Assembly (NCBI GenBank): GCA_030549205.1
Contig: JAUKTV010000002.1
Coordinates: forward strand, 2,294,001 to 2,358,000
Length of the DNA: 64,000 nucleotides
Reading direction: 5' to 3'
Source of the DNA: Apiosordaria backusii
Taxonomy: Eukaryota > Ascomycota > Sordariomycetes > Sordariales > Lasiosphaeriaceae
A program made the translations under genes and the position numbers. Shown one piece after another: positions 52,571 through 63,560 of the stretch; position 1 is the stretch's first letter, and the number at the start of each line of letters is the position of its first letter. Under the pieces are notes generated by a model that did no database searches, was not told the origin of the DNA, and worked only from the letters and a program-made list of their open reading frames with translations.

Positions 52571-53532
52571 TTTTGGCGTGAATATGGATTGAGAATTGGG
52601 AAAGCGTGTACTAGCAGTTGATGTCGGGCGATGGCTGTTGTGATGATTCAACACTGAAGATCTAATGGAGACGCCTAAGAGCCGACATGGAGGATTGGTG
52701 ACAGGCTGGGCATGTTCATGACCTTTATTAGATTTGGGGGGTTTCTATTCGCGTAAAAAATGTGCCTGATCCATCGCTTCGGTTTCTGGTGATTGGCGCG
52801 CTTGGAAAGATATTTACCCAGGTTTTCGCATAGTAGACCCAGTTACCCGGTTACATAGGTACCTTACATACATGGTTTAACAACAAAGAACCGAACTCTG
52901 TGGCCAGGAAAAGAACTAGGGAATTCCCAACCGAACGCCTTTCGAATACGCCCGTCACATTTCATCATGATTGGTCGTCTCAAAATACGTCAATATTCTC
53001 AGTTGTACACACAGCCAAATGCCGTCCGTCTAGGAGGCTTGATCTCCTCCCACCCCATCCCAGCCTTCACCGTGGTCAGGTACAGCCACCAATACTCCTC
53101 CTTCCCGCATTTCCTCCCAACGTGCTCATAACTCCACTTATATCATCCACAATCATACATATCCGGCCTCATTCCCTAAACTCAAAAGTATGACTTGAAT
53201 CAAAGACTCCATGTACATACAAAATTACATCAAATCAAGTTCAAACGAACAAGCCAAACACACCTAAAAAGCTAACAAGGAAAGATTTCTTCAGGATTCA
53301 TTTACCAGGTAATTTAATAGATTGACACCACCCTATATATATTCAAACTGAAACAAATAGGTAGATGGCAAGAGAATTTCGGCAATGCGACAACTAAATA
53401 GATATCTACCTAGTCATATACAGAGCGAAGACACATGCCTGTTCGAACGTTTATCACATCCACTACTCACAACACAATCCAAAAGCCCATTCCAATCAAT
53501 ACCAAAAAAGGACCCTCCACCTCCCACACAAA
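52571..53532. other. Intergenic, no gene seen
   Basis: Upstream of the CE1 gene and downstream of the monooxygenase gene. An AGGTACCTTAC word occurs at 52857-52867 and TATATATATTC at 53334-53344. No coding feature supported. Confidence 0.45.
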
Positions 53533-54947
53533 TCACATACAAAAACAACCCCCCAACCCTCCCTTCCCCTTTATTCCCCCCTCCCCCATCGCCCCCATCA
53601 TCCTCTCCCTCTCCTTCTCCAACACCCCCTCCAACTCCTCCTCCCAAATCCACTTCATCCTCTCCTGCACCGTCTCCCTCAGTATAGGCACACACTCATC
53701 ATAACTCTTCCCCTCCATATTCCCCGCCTGCATCTGATACAAATACCCCGCCCCCCTACTCGTCTCCTGCACCTTATTCGCCCTCGGCATCCTAACCTTC
53801 TCATACAACCCCATCCACTCCTCCAACCCCCCTATCCCTTTCCCTCCTTTTTGTCCTTTACTCTCCACAAAAGAAGCAACACACCTCCCAACCACAAACC
53901 CATCCTCCACCGCCTGCCCACCCCCCGCACTCTGATGCGGCACCATCGGGTGCGCCGCATCCCCCACCAGCACCACCCTCCCCTGTTCAAACACCCACCT
54001 CCCCGCCGGCTCACGGTCATTAATCTTCCACTTTGACACCTCGTCCGGCAGCAGTCTAATCAACTGCTGCACAATCTCATCGCTATCCTCAAAATCTCTC
54101 TCTAGTTCAGCGCGAGGGCAGGTGGCAGACCAGGACTCTTTCAAATCTCCAAGAGCAGACTCGGGGGCGGTGACACAGCCGACAAAGTTGAGGGTTTGGG
54201 ATGCTCCTTGTGAGATTGGGTAGGTCAGCAAGTGCTTGTTGGGGCCTATCCACATGGCCGAGTGGGATTGCACTGGCCAAGGGGAAGGGAGGGAGGAGAA
54301 GGGGAGGAGGCCGCGGTAGACGATCTTGCCGGAGTAGATTGGGGGTGTGTGGGGGAGGTAGGTTTGGCGGAGGGGGGAGTGGATGCCGTCGGCGGCGAGG
54401 AGGAGGGAGCAGGTGGTTGTGGTGGAGTCGGTGAAGTTTATTTTGATGGCTGATTTTAGGTTCTGGGGGGGTTAGATAGGTTGGGGGACAGAAGTAGGGG
54501 GGAGAATGGGCTTACGGTGACGGATTCACATTTTTTCTTGGTGTGCAAGGTGGCTGCGTTTCGGGATTTGATAGCGTCGAGGAGAACTTGGAGGAACTCA
54601 GCTCGGGAAACGGCCGCCTGGCGGATCTTGCCTGAGTCGTTGGAGTAGATGGTGGTGATCTCTTCGCTGTTGTCCCAGCGGCGTAGGGTGAAGAATACGC
54701 CATCTTTTGAGCCGGCGATGGCATTGATTTCGTCGCCTAGGCCGATCTGGTGGAGGAGCTTGGTGGCGTTTACCCCGAGGTTGATACCGGCGCCGATTTC
54801 ACGGTATTGTTCTGCTTGTTCGTAGATGTTGATCTCGATTGATCCTGGTGGGCAGAAATGATGAAGGAAGAGGGCGGTGGACAGGCCGGCGATGCCACCG
54901 CCGATGATGGCAATTTGGAAAGGGCGTTTTGAAGTTTTGACTCCCAT
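53533..54947 (-). CDS. FAD-dependent monooxygenase, salicylate hydroxylase-like
   Basis: 453 residues from exons 54947-54516 and 54462-53533 (donor GTAAGC, acceptor CAG, phase 0). The FAD-binding start is FQIAIIGGGIAGLSTALFL (GxGxxG), followed by INIYEQAEQYREIGAGINLG. In the second exon, SLLLAADGIHSPLR (DG motif) and VVLVGDAAHPMVPHQSAGGGQAVEDG (GD motif) complete the class A flavin monooxygenase pattern. These use NADPH and oxygen to hydroxylate aromatic or polyketide substrates. The C-terminal tail is Glu/Gly/Met-rich and longer than necessary. No signal peptide. The gene has no obvious metabolic partner next to it. Its 3' half is strongly G-rich on the coding strand and its 5' half C-rich. 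Confidence 0.9.
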
Positions 54948-55758
54948 TGTGTTTGTGTTTGTGGTTTGATAGTGATATTTGCTGTTTCAAGGAGCGGTCA
55001 AGCTCATGATTGCAAGTCGCTGGGCAATGCTGTTCTTTTGAGCCGTTGAGGGGGTGTGGAATGGCAAGGGATGTGATGCTTGATGCACCCACTTGGCGAC
55101 ACCTCTTCCGGCAGTTGGCGCATGCTGAGATGCAGCTTGCATCAGTTTGCTGTTGTTGCTCCATCAAAAGGCTTTTCCTCTTTTGGATGCGTGTCCAGAT
55201 TCTGGGGACGCACAAATGCCGTGGTGGTGGTGGGCTGACGGAAGCAAGCCATCGGGTAATGCTCAATGCCGCACCTGATTCAGTGTGCTGGATTTCTTCC
55301 GGTACGCGGCTGAGGCCGGTAGGGATTGATATTCGGTTCCGGTGCCGGATAGGTGAGGTAGGCGTTGAAGAAGGTGACATGATGCCCGCATGAAACTATT
55401 CCCGACTTATCTGCGGTCTGGGGGTACCTGGTGCATTTAGGTGTAGACACGTCACGCTGCATACCTTACTGGTCAGAATGCTACGTTGTGTTATGATGGG
55501 ATTGGGTGTTTGCATAAAACAACATTAATTGATGATGGGCTCCTTCCATTCCCTGAAGCGTGGGAAGTTCTGGATCAACATTGATGGATATCATTGTGGT
55601 GCTCGAAGGTCTTGTCAAAAGTAAACCATCTTTATTTGCCACAGAGGTAACTAACTAAGGTACCAGGCTTCCTATACCCTTGAGTTTTCCCCAACCCGAC
55701 AGGCCCTTATTGTTCGTTGTCCATGCCCCGACTTGTTGGCTCAGCAACTCGATCAGGC
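54948..55758. other. Intergenic, no gene seen
   Basis: Upstream of the monooxygenase gene and downstream of the small CPHC protein gene. No supported coding region; frames near 55010-55393 lack splice or family support. Confidence 0.4.
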
Positions 55759-56013
55759 TTAAGCCGCAGGAAGACGGATAGGAATCTCATAACATCTGGT
55801 AACCACTCTCTTATCGCCCTTGATCTCCTCTTTGATCGCAACTAGGTACTCGGTCTGCTCGGTTCGGGCTCGGTCGTAGGCCTCCGGCGACACCGGGTTG
55901 AGGTCGAACTCAAGTTTCACCTCCATGCGGACCACACGGCGATGGGCAATGTTGCAGTGAGGGCAAACCGGGTAAACCTCCGGCTGGGGGGTCGCGTTCT
56001 GAGGGCAGTTCAT
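55759..56013 (-). CDS. Small CPHC-motif protein, unknown
   Basis: Intronless frame of 84 residues with an ATG at 56013. The N-terminus has a possible zinc knuckle half, VYPVCPHCNIAHRR, with another Cys at position 3 and one near the C-terminus (VTRCYEI). The rest is a charged mixed alpha/beta sequence (MEVKLEFDLNPV, EYLVAIKEEIKGDKRVV). No signal peptide. A 5' intron in the leader is possible (GT near 56040). I cannot name the family; a small metal-binding protein is a fair guess. Confidence 0.5.
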   Translation of the reverse strand: MNCPQNATPQPEVYPVCPHCNIAHRRVVRMEVKLEFDLNPVSPEAYDRARTEQTEYLVAIKEEIKGDKRVVTRCYEIPIRLPAA

Positions 56014-56615
56014 CTTGTTTTGTTTTTGCCTGGTCTAATGAGATGTCAGATGATGTTTGCAACACCAGGTTTGCCAGGAGGGAATGCTAAGACGACTTAC
56101 GATGTTTGAGATGAGGGTTTGTGTGGGTAGGTTTTCCTTTGTTGTTGTTGCAAAAGACGCAAAAGGTGGATGGACGGAACTTTCACAAAAGGCTACATGG
56201 AGTGGGATTTATCAAAGCATTCCTGTGAACAACCAAGAAGCGTGGGCCGATAGGCGGCTGCTGCTTCGAGTGAGTAACATCTCGTAATGACATCGTAGTG
56301 CGGGTCTATGCTGGCAAGTGAAAGAGCCCCCGCGAGACTTGGATCTGATATTGATGCCGAGATCTTGCCATGGTAGCAGACCAGTTCTCGGCAGTTTCAC
56401 TCGGCAGGCCAGTAGTTGAGCTTGCTCGAGCAAACAGATCCGTACCTAAATCTCTATTCTCATACGCGACCTGTAGACTAATCCCAACCTCATCTTTCTT
56501 CTTTCAGGACATTCGTATCATCTCGGACCTTTACTTACTACACCACTCCGAACCAACCGATCCCACTCACTAAAACTGATTTCATCCACCTAGTACTGAC
56601 TCACTCAAGCAAAGA
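56014..56615. other. Intergenic, divergent upstream region
   Basis: Lies between the small CPHC gene and the large plus-strand gene. The leader before 56616 is CA/CT-rich. Short frames here have no support. Confidence 0.45.
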
Positions 56616-59600
56616 ATGCCGTCCGCAGCCTCCTCAGCGCCAGAGGCCCATGCCCCTATCGCCGCCCGCGGGATCAACATCGAACAGGCACTGAAAAGCC
56701 TGCGGGAGTGGGCTCGGAGCGCGAGATCATTCCACGAGTTCGCGCCACGATATCCCCTTTATCTTCGGATGAAGCCACAGGAAAGAAAGCTGCTAGTGGA
56801 TGAGCTATGGCTTTGGGAGAAAAGGGGGAAGGGCAAGGGCCGAGAGGCCGAGCAAGCATTTGTTGCGCAGGTGGCGATGTTGTTGTTTTTGAGGTGGTGG
56901 GTTTTTCTCTTCTTGCTCTTGGTGGTTGCTCAAAAGGGACAATAAGTAAGGTACCTACCTATGAATATCGTGGCTAACATATTTACTTCCTAGGTCTTGG
57001 GCGTCGGACACCCTCCGAACCGTCCTCGCAACTCTGAGCTCCATGTTATTCATGCCCTCAACAATCGACTCTGGGAGGCATATTGAGATACTTGGCCGTA
57101 CTTTGGCCTGCCGTGGCCCTACTGGGCAGCTGCCCTTTGATGTACGGCAAGGGAGGGTGAAGGCTCTTCTTGCAGACAGCGATAACAAGAGCTTTTGGGA
57201 TATGATGAGAAACAGACCGGAGGTTCTGTGGAATAGTGTCAGGGAGATTGCTGTTGTACCCCACTCGGATGACTGGAATGTTTGGTAAGTCAAGATCTCC
57301 CGGCTTTCTGGGTACAGATACAGGTAGTCCGTTATCTTTGAGGTTCTGATGGGACTTGCGAACACCAATTTCTCATCGATGATCATGACATGCTAACAAC
57401 CTGTGTTTTGTGACATAGGCGCTCTCTTGCACGCCTCGCTATCATGAACTACACCTACCTTGCGCTGTGGCCCGGACTCAGTGAAGCGGCTGTCTTTGCT
57501 TCTGAGAAAAGCGTGGCCGGCATCCCAGTCGACCGCTACCAGCCTGAGGGGCTAACGGATGCGGCCGACGTGTGGGATATCTGGATCCTGGTCCGCTTGC
57601 TGAAGCGACGCAGAACTTTGGAAGAGAACTCCGAGATGGAACAAGAGACAAGGGAGATCTTCGAAAGACTGGGTGGAACACAGGTATGTGTAGTATCCGA
57701 TCTACCATCAAACTGTTGGCGACAGAATGACTGATAGTAGGCACCAATTTAATGATTAATCAGCACGGCATTCATTACTGCATTGAGTGTATCAGCTTCT
57801 ACGACGACGACATAACTGAGATCACAGATGTGTCCTTGCGGAATGCCATGCTGACCTCAGCCGGCTTGGGAGGGCCAGTGAAGGGCATGGAGGACTGGGA
57901 TCTGGTGGCTGTATATGGCCAGGACAGCAGCAGCTTATACATCAGCGAGGACGTCAATTCTCGGTGGAGGTGGGTGGTTTCTGGTCGACAGCTACCTGGA
58001 CTGTACGGGTTGTGTGACTGCGAGCACTGGAAAAAGATCATGGATCCGAAGGGCAAGCCCTCTAATAAAGACACCTGGTGCTATCGCAACAGGAATTGTT
58101 ACGGAGAATGGCCTGGGATAGTGTACGCCAGACGGAAGCTCAACCATGCAATGTTGTGGCGGATATTTGATCGACTTTGGTCAAATTGGGTAGGTTAAAC
58201 CCGTACAAGTTCAGCTGTTCCCTCACGGTTCTGGTTCCATGGTCTGACTAATTTTTTCAGAGTGATTGCCTGCTCGTTCGCGGGAAAGGCTTAACAAGGC
58301 GAACCAATGAGCTCTGCGACCCCGAGACCGTCTACCTGTTGGAGACCTTGCCGGGGATCAAAGCCCGCTTATTGCGCGGCGACAGGCCCTCGATGGAGGG
58401 TGCCAGAAGAGTGAATCTATTTTTCAACCTAAAGCTCCAAAAGTCTGAGTACCGGCCAGGCAAGTTGAATTGGTTCGACTGCAAGACCGCAAGAGGGGAC
58501 AGTCATCACCCGGCCTTGGATGATTTCATCCTCAAATTGCCAAGAACGGAGTTCGACTTTGGTTTTTCGGAGCTCCTAGACAACAATGCCAGAGGAACAT
58601 CGTTATTAGTGCCATGGTCTCGGGCGCGTCGATATGACCAGTATGGCGATATCAACATGGTCAAAGACAAGGCCGTAGTCAAGATCGTTGGGCAAGCTTG
58701 GTGGGACTTTCAAAGCAAGACGACAGCGGACAACGATGAGGCCGCCTTGGCAACCAGGTCTCTCCAGAAGCTGGCCTATCTTTCGGAAATTGGAATAACA
58801 GGAAACCGCATCGAAAACGTCGTCCAGCTCAAGGGTTACACTTGGATCCCGCTGGCAGATATCCGACTTCACAATCACCCCAACCCCACAGTCTTGTCAA
58901 GTCAGCTGTACTATCCCCAGAACGCCGAAGGGATCCAAAAGAAGATCGATGACTCAAACCGACGTGGTCAGATAACAGGTGTTTGCGGATTGGTCTTCGA
59001 ATACGCTCACGGGGGTCAGCTTCTCTACACTGTCAAGAAGTACTTCAAGACACGAAATGACATTCGAGACCCTGAATATAACCCATTAACGGAGACATTC
59101 GCCGTGGACAACTGGGGCGTCATCCTCAGATTCATGTACGAGATTGGGACAGCCATCCAGAATCTCCCAGCTCCACATCGCGCTCTAAAGAGGTCAAACG
59201 TCCTCCTCCGTCACAGGCCCTTCCCTCCCAAGGTATTCGAAAAGGTGATTAAAGACCGGCCCTTCCTAGACCGGTACCAGGCGGTGCTAGCGGACCCTTG
59301 CCCTCCGGAGGAAGCACACTCCATAGGGATGTGGGGTGACGGGGACTATCCCCGTCCAGTTGGCGACCCCAACTGCGACCGAGGAGAAGACGCCATGAGG
59401 TTCGGATACCTCGCACGCAGGCTGATCCGAGAAGCCATGCCAGGATTAGAAGACGACAGACGTTTTCCAGAAAGCCAAAGACATCATGATCGCGTGCCCC
59501 CCAAGCTGCTCTTCGTGGAGATAATCAACTATATCGACTTGCTTGGGCAGGCTAAAAAGACGAGAAACAACGCAGTGGCTATCCAAACCATGAACGAGAT

Positions 59601-60201
59601 GCTCGCGTTCATCGAGAGGATCGTCGTCGACAAGGAGCTGAAACTGCACCTCGACCACCGAGTGGCCGAAGACGGGCTGGAATACAGCCCTAAATGGTGC
59701 GCAGACACCCTCGACAAAATAAATCCCAATCTCCACAGAATAATCTTGTTTCGGATAGCCCTATTTCCAGAAGAATCAGATCCCGAGATCTCGCCTGGAA
59801 ACGATGGCGGCTCAGATGACGACGACAGCAGTCCGAAAAGCAGCAAGCCCAGCCTAGATAGCAGCGGCAGCGCAGATGCGCGGAAGAGAGGCTCTGGTTC
59901 TGATACCGATGGGGCGGGAAGTGTTTCAAACTGCGGTTGCCCTTCTCCATCGATTTCAGGAAGTTCCGAAGAAGATTCAGATGAGTGGAGCGATGATGAA
60001 GACTATGATGGCTCTGATGAGCCCGATATCATCGATGTTGGTCTCGGAAATGGTGGAACTACTACCGAAGATGAACATCAGGTTTCTCAGGGAGGCCAAG
60101 TACATGAGGATAACGGTGAGGGGAGCCATGGTGAAGACTACGATGACTCTGACGAGGCTGATCTTGATGTTGGTCTCGCAAATGATGGAACTACAGAATG
60201 A
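56616..60201 (+). CDS. Large protein with pseudokinase-like region and acidic repeat tail
   Basis: 1066 residues from five exons: 56616-56893, 56994-57284, 57419-57683, 57764-58189, 58261-60201; the sum is whole codons. The N-terminal 400 residues are helical and Trp/Arg-rich without a named domain. From about residue 540 a kinase-like course appears: AVVKIVGQAWWDFQ (Lys strand), LQKLAYLSEIGI, VCGLVFEYAHGGQLL (hinge), then PHRALKRSNVLL in place of HRD...N and VLADP in place of DFG. Catalytic Asp residues seem missing, so an inactive pseudokinase is suggested, not proven. The C-terminal 150 residues are Ser/Asp/Gly-rich with two repeats of about 43-45 residues. The stop at 60199-60201 lies inside the second repeat. 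Confidence 0.7.
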
Positions 60202-60255
60202 AGAGGAACATGTTTCCAGGGAGGCCAAGTACAAGTACAACAGCGAAGGGAGCGG
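59995..60255. repeat. Two tandem repeats of about 130 bp in acidic tail
   Basis: Units start near 59995 and 60130. Both carry GAAGACTA-GATG-CTCTGA, GATGTTGGTCTCG, GATGGAACTAC-type and GGGAGGCCAAGTAC blocks. The second unit lost a few bases, so one local stretch is out of frame and gives the TGA at 60199. A plus-strand frame one base over stays open for 47 more codons to 60337. Confidence 0.75.
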
Positions 60256-61069
60256 CAATGGCGCCTCGGCTGGTCATGGTGAGGAATGGCAGACAGTCTG
60301 GAAGAAAGAGCATAGGTCTATTGCTTTGATGCGGTAGAGTATCCTGTCAGGTGTATAGTTGTAGGGAAAGAGAGTAATCCAGCTGTAATAATTTGTTTGA
60401 TGGGAGGCTGAATCCTGGGTCAGTACTGTAAGCAATGCATTTTGCACAGTTGAGCATTGATAGTGTCTTTGCACAGCTGGGCACTACATCGAAGGAAATG
60501 CTGGAGAGGGGGCACGGAGACGGTGACACTAACAGAGGCACAGAAATGATATCCTCGACGATGAGGTGAAGAAAGTACCACGTGAGACTATTTTGAGTTT
60601 AACTGCACAGGGCAAGGCAGGCTGAGGGCTCGAGGATGTACATTCGACGGGATGTTGGGGAGTGTAGGTTGAAGACGAAAATTCGGTCACCGTACCTTAT
60701 CTGTTCGGTACAGTAGAGGTGGTAAAGTCGTAGAGGCAGAGCAAGAGATCAAGTGCTGTGCTGACAGTTGCCCCTTAGTGCCCCTTTTTGTAGAATCTGG
60801 AAATGTGATTGGCTGAAGCTCCGACCATGTCTCCATCTATAGGGCTGTCAGTGCTAGGCAAGCACCTTACGTCAGTGGACCCAGGGACCCCGCGTTTTGG
60901 AGCTTATCCCCGCCAAAATCACCTGAAGGTTAACCTTCTTTATCATCACTGTCACCGTCATTATCAGCTACCTCAACTGGTACATCATTTGCATCTTTCA
61001 AAGGCAACACAGTCCTCGTACACATTAAAAATTACAACCGGTGATCATCATAACACAGTCTACAACACA
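60202..61069. other. Intergenic; first 136 bp may be coding tail
   Basis: From 60202 to 60337 the shifted frame still looks protein-like (GEEWQTVWKKEHRSIALMR before a TAG). The rest is the upstream region of the PI31 gene with no further feature supported. Confidence 0.45.
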
Positions 61070-62209
61070 ATGACAACGGATCCGCTCAGCCCAGCCTCAG
61101 TGCTGGGAACTATGGTGCAAGCTCTCCCCACCCACCAAAAGGACGACACCACATCCGACCTCAGCAGCTCACTCGATGCCATCGCCATCTTCATCCACAG
61201 CTGCATGGTAAACCTCGGATTCCGTCTCCTCGGCTTCAACGAGGAACAGAAAATCGAAGCCGAATGCGCCAAACTCGCCCCCCGCATACCACCACAATGG
61301 AACTCCTCCGCGAGCTCCCACAGCTTCGTCTACGCCCACGCCCAATCATCCATGCAGTTCGTCATCCGCATCGACCGCATAGGCTCCAAAATCGAAGTCC
61401 GTGGCCTAGCCATCGGCGACGAGCGCATCGCCCGTTTCGACATCACACCCAAAGATTACATCTCCAACGCAGCCCTCCCAGTCCGCATCACCATGACTCC
61501 CGAAGGCAACGAAGACCGCTCCGATCTCTACGCCAAACTCTCCAACGTCTTCATCTCGGAGGCGCGCATAAGCGATCTCGCCTCGCTACTAAAAGTCTCC
61601 ATCATCCAACGGCTTCTCCCATCACTGCAGAAGGAGGGCTACCAGGAAGATCCATCTGCTGCAGCAACGCGCCATGATCCTGCCCCGAGACGACCGCAAG
61701 ACCCCCCGCACCTGCCCCCACCGGCACAGCCAAACCCCTACCCGGCACCGGACCCCTTGGCGAATCCACCGCCCCGTCCGATTCCTGCAGGTGACTTTCC
61801 GCCTCCCGACTTTGAGGACGAGTACGAGGTCAATAGGCCCCCTCGAGGACCTCTGAATGTGCCAGGAGGGAATTTTGGGGGTCTTGGGCACAACGATTTG
61901 TACCCTCCCGGATTGGGGCCAGATGATCCTATTAGAGGAAGCTTTGTTGGTCCTGGCGGCTTGCGAAGACCGGGTGGGAGGGGTGGTTTTGCAGGCGGTG
62001 GGATGCACCCAACGTTTGATGACCCGCTATTCCAGGGGCCGAGAGGTGAGGGGGATGGGAGTTTTGATGGGCAAGTCCCGCCTGGAGCGAGGTGGGATCC
62101 TCTGGGCCCAGGTGGACAACCTAGATTTGGTGGGGGCAGACCTGGTGGTGGGCGAGGGAATGGCGGGTTTGGAGGGGGGTTTGGGGGGTTTGGAGGTGAT
62201 ATTATTTGA
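61070..62209 (+). CDS. PI31-type proteasome regulator
   Basis: Intronless, 379 residues. The N-terminal FP domain runs from about residue 25 to 190 (LDAIAIFIHSCMVNLGFRLLG, FVYAHAQSSMQFVIRIDRIG, ISDLASLLKVSIIQRLLP). A Pro-rich linker follows, then the family C-terminus: GHNDLYPPGLGPDDPIRG, GGGMHPTFDDPLF and DGQVPPGARWDPLGPGG, ending in a Gly/Phe-rich tail. PI31 (PSMF1) binds the 20S proteasome and F-box proteins and serves as a regulator and transport adaptor. The coding strand is C-rich before about 61750 and G-rich after. The gene reads cleanly from ATG to stop. Confidence 0.9.
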   Translation: MTTDPLSPASVLGTMVQALPTHQKDDTTSDLSSSLDAIAIFIHSCMVNLGFRLLGFNEEQKIEAECAKLAPRIPPQWNSSASSHSFVYAHAQSSMQFVIRIDRIGSKIEVRGLAIGDERIARFDITPKDYISNAALPVRITMTPEGNEDRSDLYAKLSNVFISEARISDLASLLKVSIIQRLLPSLQKEGYQEDPSAAATRHDPAPRRPQDPPHLPPPAQPNPYPAPDPLANPPPRPIPAGDFPPPDFEDEYEVNRPPRGPLNVPGGNFGGLGHNDLYPPGLGPDDPIRGSFVGPGGLRRPGGRGGFAGGGMHPTFDDPLFQGPRGEGDGSFDGQVPPGARWDPLGPGGQPRFGGGRPGGGRGNGGFGGGFGGFGGDII

Positions 62210-62501
62210 GTAACCTTTGCGAGAAGTTGGGGTTTCGTTTCAGTGGTAGTGGGGTTGGCAGATTGAGTTAGGGGTTTTGTACTACTCTTATGATGTGTTA
62301 CGACGAAAAGAAGTTGATGTCTTTGTTCTGGTCTGATGGTATAACCTAGGGTGCTACTAGCTAGTATGGAATGAGGCCTCGTCCCTTGGGGCGCCTCATG
62401 ATGAAACCTTGGGGCCAGCTCATGTAAAATAAATAGCCTTCCTTCTTCCCCTCTTTGTCTTCTTGTTCATCACCTTTCGACCGTGCCTCCTGTCCCGTAA
62501 C
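62210..62501. other. Intergenic
   Basis: Short space between PI31 and the truncated gene start. A CTAG-rich segment (62348-62366) is visible; nothing else. Confidence 0.45.
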
Positions 62502-62678
62502 ATGCCAGAATTCGACTTTAGCGCCTTTGACGACGACTTTCTAGACTCCCTACCGAAGCAAAAACCCAAACCTCAGAGATGGCTCGCAGCAGCAACCGCC
62601 TCGTCAGGATCCAGCGAAAGCATCTCATACCCTCATGGAGCCGAGATATGTATACAACGTAAGCCTGGAACCTGTTAA
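62502..62678 (+). pseudogene. 5' fragment of an unknown gene, cut off by element A
   Basis: A good ATG after a CT-rich leader gives MPEFDFSAFDDDFLDSLPKQ and about 50 codons of charged, Ser-rich sequence. A possible donor GTATAC at 62649 or GTAAGC at 62659 follows, but 20-40 bp later family A element sequence begins (62702). No continuation of the protein is found beyond the element. It looks like the first exon of a gene lost to the insertion. If the intron spans the element, the gene could still work, but no plausible second exon is visible before 63561. Confidence 0.45.
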
Positions 62679-63033
62679 ATCGATTTGCCGATATATTTTA
62701 AGAGACTTGCTAGGGGTGCATTACCCTTTTTCCTACGTGTGCATTACCCCCCACAGGGGTTAGGGTTATATATGGCCCCTGAAATTGACATGACATTTCC
62801 CAAGATTTTTTTCCATTATAACCACCATCAATAACCACAACTGTCATTGCACTGCATTTTCTCCCATACAAAGTCCCATACAAATAAATGATTACAAATG
62901 TTTTAATTAAATTACTGTAAGCCTACGATTCCTACCGCTTATAAGCCAATGCACCTTCCAAACTCCCACCCGCACCCGGAACTACAACCACACACCACAC
63001 CTACACCCACACCCACACCTACACCTACACCCA

Positions 63034-63267
63034 CACGTCCTGGACAAAAAGACTGGCACTGCTACTTGCACAGCCTACCATATAAACTACTAGATACAGG
63101 CGTTCCGATTGTATTTAAAGGCTTATTACATATTTAAAGGCCTGTTGACTATCTGAAAAGGTCTACCGACTATCTTTCGAGGCCTTACGGCTATCTTATA
63201 TGGTCTGCCAACTGTGTTTTAATGCCTGTTAAACACTGGCGGTGCCAGTTTTTTTGTCCACAGCGTG
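63034..63267. mobile_element. Family B inverted-repeat element, copy 2, nested in A
   Basis: The 234-bp segment starts CACGTCCTGGACAAAAAGAC and ends with the inverse of CACGCTGTGGACAAAAAAAC, so the terminal repeats pair over about 26 bp with few mismatches. It lies inside family A copy 2, right after its hexamer array. Size and 21-bp internal repeats agree with copy 1 at 31249-31486. Ends are called from the shared CACG...TGGAC word. Confidence 0.65.
63138..63239. repeat. 21-bp degenerate tandem repeats inside family B
   Basis: Units start at 63138, 63159, 63180, 63201 and 63222, each of the form AGGCCTNTTGACTATCTNAAA with variable positions. The period is exactly 21 bp. The same unit, in inverse, occurs at about 31312-31400 inside copy 1. 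Confidence 0.75.
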
Positions 63268-63275
63268 CAAGTCTC

Positions 63276-63560
63276 TTGTTAAATAGCTGTGTTGATGTAT
63301 TTAAAACAACGCTTTATACACCCTAGATAAGCTAACCTTTACTCTGCCGCTTTTTCTCCAAATCCACAAGTTGACATCTCCACCTCCATAAACCCATCCT
63401 ATTTCCATGATTCAGGCCCACCACCCGGGACCTCGCTATGGTATCCCTCATTGTCTCTGTTTGTACCTGTGTTACTTAATCCATTCATCAACTTAATGAA
63501 TAATACCCCTGATCACTACTGCGCTTCTTCATGTGTTTTCCGCCATGCTCCGGCCAACTC
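63276..63560. other. Intergenic, no gene seen
   Basis: Downstream flank of the nested elements and 3' flank of the importin gene. A CT-rich stretch at 63340-63400 is the only pattern. Confidence 0.4.

Larger units (their letters stand above)
62702..63275. mobile_element. Family A inverted-repeat element, copy 2
   Basis: The left terminal sequence GAGACTTGCTAGGGGTGCAT and the following CATTACCC blocks match the right terminal repeat of copy 1 (inverted). The interior matches copy 1 from about 2280 to 2476 (CATTGCACTGCATTTTCTCC, CATACAAATAAATGATTACA, CCAATGCACCTTCCAAACT) up to its hexamer array. The right end is GCAAGTCTC at 63267-63275. Flanking 8-mers TATTTTAA and TTGTTAAA differ, so the target duplication has decayed. 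The right half is occupied by the family B element, which seems to have replaced it. Non-coding and older than copy 1 by its mismatches. Confidence 0.7.
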
